Source of the DNA: Robiginitalea sediminis
Lineage (GTDB): Bacteria; Bacteroidota; Bacteroidia; Flavobacteriales; Flavobacteriaceae
Direction: 5' to 3'
DNA length: 64,000 bases
Assembly (NCBI RefSeq): GCF_002198115.1
Contig: NZ_NGNR01000001.1
Coordinates: 1,105,332-1,169,331, forward strand
Shown: piece after piece, positions 62,093-64,000 of the stretch
Numbering within the stretch: position 1 is the first letter of the stretch
Layout of the letters: every line of letters begins with the position of its first letter
Translations under genes and position numbers: made by a program
Notes under the pieces: model-generated
What the model saw: the letters and a program-made list of their open reading frames with translations, nothing else
Told to the model about the DNA's origin: nothing
Database searches by the model: none

Positions 62093-64000
62093 ATGAGCAA
62101 GGAAAAAAAGCGCCGGGAAGCATTGATCTACCATGCCAAACCCACCCCCGGCAAAATAGCCATAGTACCTACCAAACCCTACACCACCCAGAGAGACCTG
62201 GCCCTGGCCTATTCCCCCGGGGTGGCAGAACCCTGCCTGGAAATTGAAAAAGACAAAGACCAGGTCTACCGGTATACCGCAAAGGGGAATCTGGTGGCTG
62301 TGATCTCCAATGGAACGGCTGTTCTGGGCCTGGGCGACATCGGCCCGGAGGCCTCCAAGCCGGTCATGGAGGGGAAAAGCCTGCTTTTTAAAATCTTCGC
62401 CGATATCGACAGTATGGATATCGAACTCGATACCAAGGATGTGGACCGTTTTGTGGAGACGGTCAAGATATTGTCTCCCACCTTCGGGGGGATCAACCTG
62501 GAAGACATCAAGGCCCCGGAGGCCTTTGAGATTGAGCGCCGGCTTAAAGAAGAGCTTGATATTCCTGTGATGCACGACGACCAGCACGGCACGGCCATCA
62601 TCTCTGCTGCAGCCCTGCTCAATGCCCTGGAACTGGCCGGGAAAAAGATCGACCAGGTGAAGGTGGTAATCAGTGGTGCGGGGGCGGCAGCCATTTCCTG
62701 CAGCCGGCTCTACCGCGCTTTTGGGGTTAAGCAGGAGCACATGGTGATGCTGGACAGCAAGGGGGTCATCCGCAGCGACCGGGAAAACCTGAGCCCCGAA
62801 AAAGGGGAGTTCGCCACAGACCGCAAGATAGACACCCTGGAGGAGGCTATGGTGGGGGCCGATGTTTTTATCGGGCTTTCCATTGCAGATATCGTAACAC
62901 CGGATATGCTTCGCAGCATGGGGGAGAACCCTATCGTTTTTGCCATGGCTAACCCCAACCCGGAAATTGCCTACGACCTGGCCCTGGAAACCCGGGACGA
63001 CATTATCATGGCCACCGGCCGGTCCGACCACCCCAACCAGGTAAACAACGTCCTCGGCTTTCCCTATATCTTCCGGGGTGCCCTGGACGTAAGGGCAACC
63101 AAGATCAATGAGGCCATGAAAATGGCCGCGGTGAAGGCGTTGGCCCAACTGGCCAAGCAGCCCGTCCCGGAACAGGTCAATATTGCCTACGGGGAAATGC
63201 GGCTGACCTTCGGGCGGGAGTACATCATCCCGAAACCCTTCGACCCCAGGCTTATTGCGGAAGTCCCACCGGCGGTGGCCCGCGCAGCCATGGAGAGCGG
63301 GGTGGCCAAATCGCCCATCCAGGATTGGGACCGCTACCGGGAGGATCTCCTGCAGCGCTCCGGGGATACCAAAAAGGTGATGCGGATGATGATGAACCGG
63401 GCCAAGGCCAACCCCAAGACCATCGTATATGCCGAAGCGGACCAGCTCGATGTGCTCAAGGCGGCGCAGATCGCTTACGAAGAGGGCATCGCGCATCCCG
63501 TATTGCTGGGTAACCGCAAGACCATAGAAGCATTGAAGAAGGAGCTGGAATTCGATGCGGATATCCCCATCGTGGACCAGTACGAAGAGGCCTCGCAGCA
63601 GAAACGGGAGCAGTATGCCCAGAGCTATTGGGAGATGCGGCGCAGGAGCGGGTGCACCCTCTACAGTTCCCGCATCCGGATGCGGGAGCGGAATTATTTC
63701 GGGGCCATGATGGTCCGCGAGGGGGATGCCGACGGGATGATTACCGGATACTCCCGGGCCTTTAATACCGTGGTAAGGCCAATTTTCGAGGTTATTGGCA
63801 GGGCCAGCGAAGTGCGCAAAGCGGCCACAGTCCATATTATGATCACCTCCCGGGGGCCGTTATTCCTGGCCGATACGTCCATCAACATTAACCCATCGGC
63901 CGAGGAACTGGCCGAAATTACCCGGATGACAGCCAACCTGGCGCGGGCCTTTAATTTTGACCCGGTAATGGCCCTGTTGTCTTACGCCAACTTCGGGTCT
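62093..64000 (+). CDS. maeB: NADP-dependent malic enzyme with phosphotransacetylase-like domain (3' end outside window)
   Basis: Oxidatively decarboxylates malate to pyruvate. The frame is open from the ATG at 62093 to the window edge, 636 codons; the family is about 750-770 residues, so some 120 are missing. The N-terminal malic enzyme domain shows [38 protein letters not shown] and the nucleotide-binding [13 protein letters not shown]. After about 430 comes the phosphotransacetylase-like domain typical of MaeB ([42 protein letters not shown]), thought to sense acyl-CoA. A four-codon frame (ATG at 62082) overlaps the start. Confidence 0.95.
   Translation, partial: MSKEKKRREALIYHAKPTPGKIAIVPTKPYTTQRDLALAYSPGVAEPCLEIEKDKDQVYRYTAKGNLVAVISNGTAVLGLGDIGPEASKPVMEGKSLLFKIFADIDSMDIELDTKDVDRFVETVKILSPTFGGINLEDIKAPEAFEIERRLKEELDIPVMHDDQHGTAIISAAALLNALELAGKKIDQVKVVISGAGAAAISCSRLYRAFGVKQEHMVMLDSKGVIRSDRENLSPEKGEFATDRKIDTLEEAMVGADVFIGLSIADIVTPDMLRSMGENPIVFAMANPNPEIAYDLALETRDDIIMATGRSDHPNQVNNVLGFPYIFRGALDVRATKINEAMKMAAVKALAQLAKQPVPEQVNIAYGEMRLTFGREYIIPKPFDPRLIAEVPPAVARAAMESGVAKSPIQDWDRYREDLLQRSGDTKKVMRMMMNRAKANPKTIVYAEADQLDVLKAAQIAYEEGIAHPVLLGNRKTIEALKKELEFDADIPIVDQYEEASQQKREQYAQSYWEMRRRSGCTLYSSRIRMRERNYFGAMMVREGDADGMITGYSRAFNTVVRPIFEVIGRASEVRKAATVHIMITSRGPLFLADTSININPSAEELAEITRMTANLARAFNFDPVMALLSYANFGS

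Noticed and set aside
61994-63835. 613-codon minus-strand frame opposite maeB
   Set aside because: The plus strand encodes malic enzyme from 62093 to the window edge; the antisense product has no recognisable domain.

Overview
The window reads as core chromosome of a marine-type member of Bacteroidota, class Flavobacteriia. The signs are an alternative complex III (ActA-F) operon joined to an aa3-type oxidase, rpoN next to asnS, GIN-domain (DUF2807), DUF5916 and DUF2723 proteins, and promoters of the Bacteroidota type (TTG, about 19-20 bp, TAnnTTTG). The sequence is GC-rich for this class, so a Robiginitalea-like relative is a reasonable inference, but this cannot be proven from the window alone. 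No CRISPR array, insertion sequence, integrase, prophage or rRNA gene was seen.

Layout. Positions 1-576 hold a 108-bp tandem repeat and a minus-strand hairpin terminator. Positions 577-2947 are an ExbB / small membrane protein / ExbD / ExbD operon, followed by a porin-like barrel (3008-3721). On the minus strand, 3738-11305 carries a six-helix membrane protein, rpoN, asnS, an RND exporter, frr and pyrH. An M61 peptidase (11451-13322) faces tsf, rpsB, rpsI and rplM (13389-16502, minus). Then come a DUF5916 barrel, a small lipoprotein, polA, a glycosylasparaginase divergent from cutC, a membrane-anchored phosphoesterase, a cysteine-less thioredoxin and a 1116-residue DUF2723 protein. tRNA-Gln(TTG) at 29789-29860 is followed by an accessory-looking stretch (monooxygenase, nucleoside hydrolase, two hypotheticals, cation/proton antiporter). 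The rimP-nusA-infB operon (33989-38405) has its own promoter and a terminator-like hairpin in its leader. A lipoprotein gene bracketed by inverted heptamer arrays and a SPOR protein come next. The respiratory operon actABCDEF-coxBA fills 39664-51351. The right end has a GIN-domain protein, pckA, ruvB, a hybrid histidine kinase with 7TMR-DISM sensor, a lipoprotein, a cytochrome c lipoprotein, queG, a sugar-type MFS transporter and maeB, which runs off the window.

How the genes work together. The act-cox operon encodes most of a quinol-to-oxygen chain: ActB/ActC/ActF oxidise menaquinol, ActA/ActE haems carry electrons, and CoxB/CoxA reduce oxygen. ExbB/ExbD use the proton motive force to energise outer-membrane transport. 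rplM-rpsI, rpsB-tsf, pyrH-frr and rimP-nusA-infB form the translation and transcription machinery. PckA and MaeB both act at the C3/C4 node of central carbon metabolism.

The most interesting points are: the same C-terminal helix-hairpin-helix module on ribosomal protein S2 and on the quinol-oxidoreductase subunit ActC; a thioredoxin fold without its two catalytic cysteines; an apparent attenuator in front of rimP-nusA-infB; heptamer arrays that could phase-shift a lipoprotein gene; and histidine-rich segments in both ActF and CoxA. I did not find a clearly novel multi-gene system.
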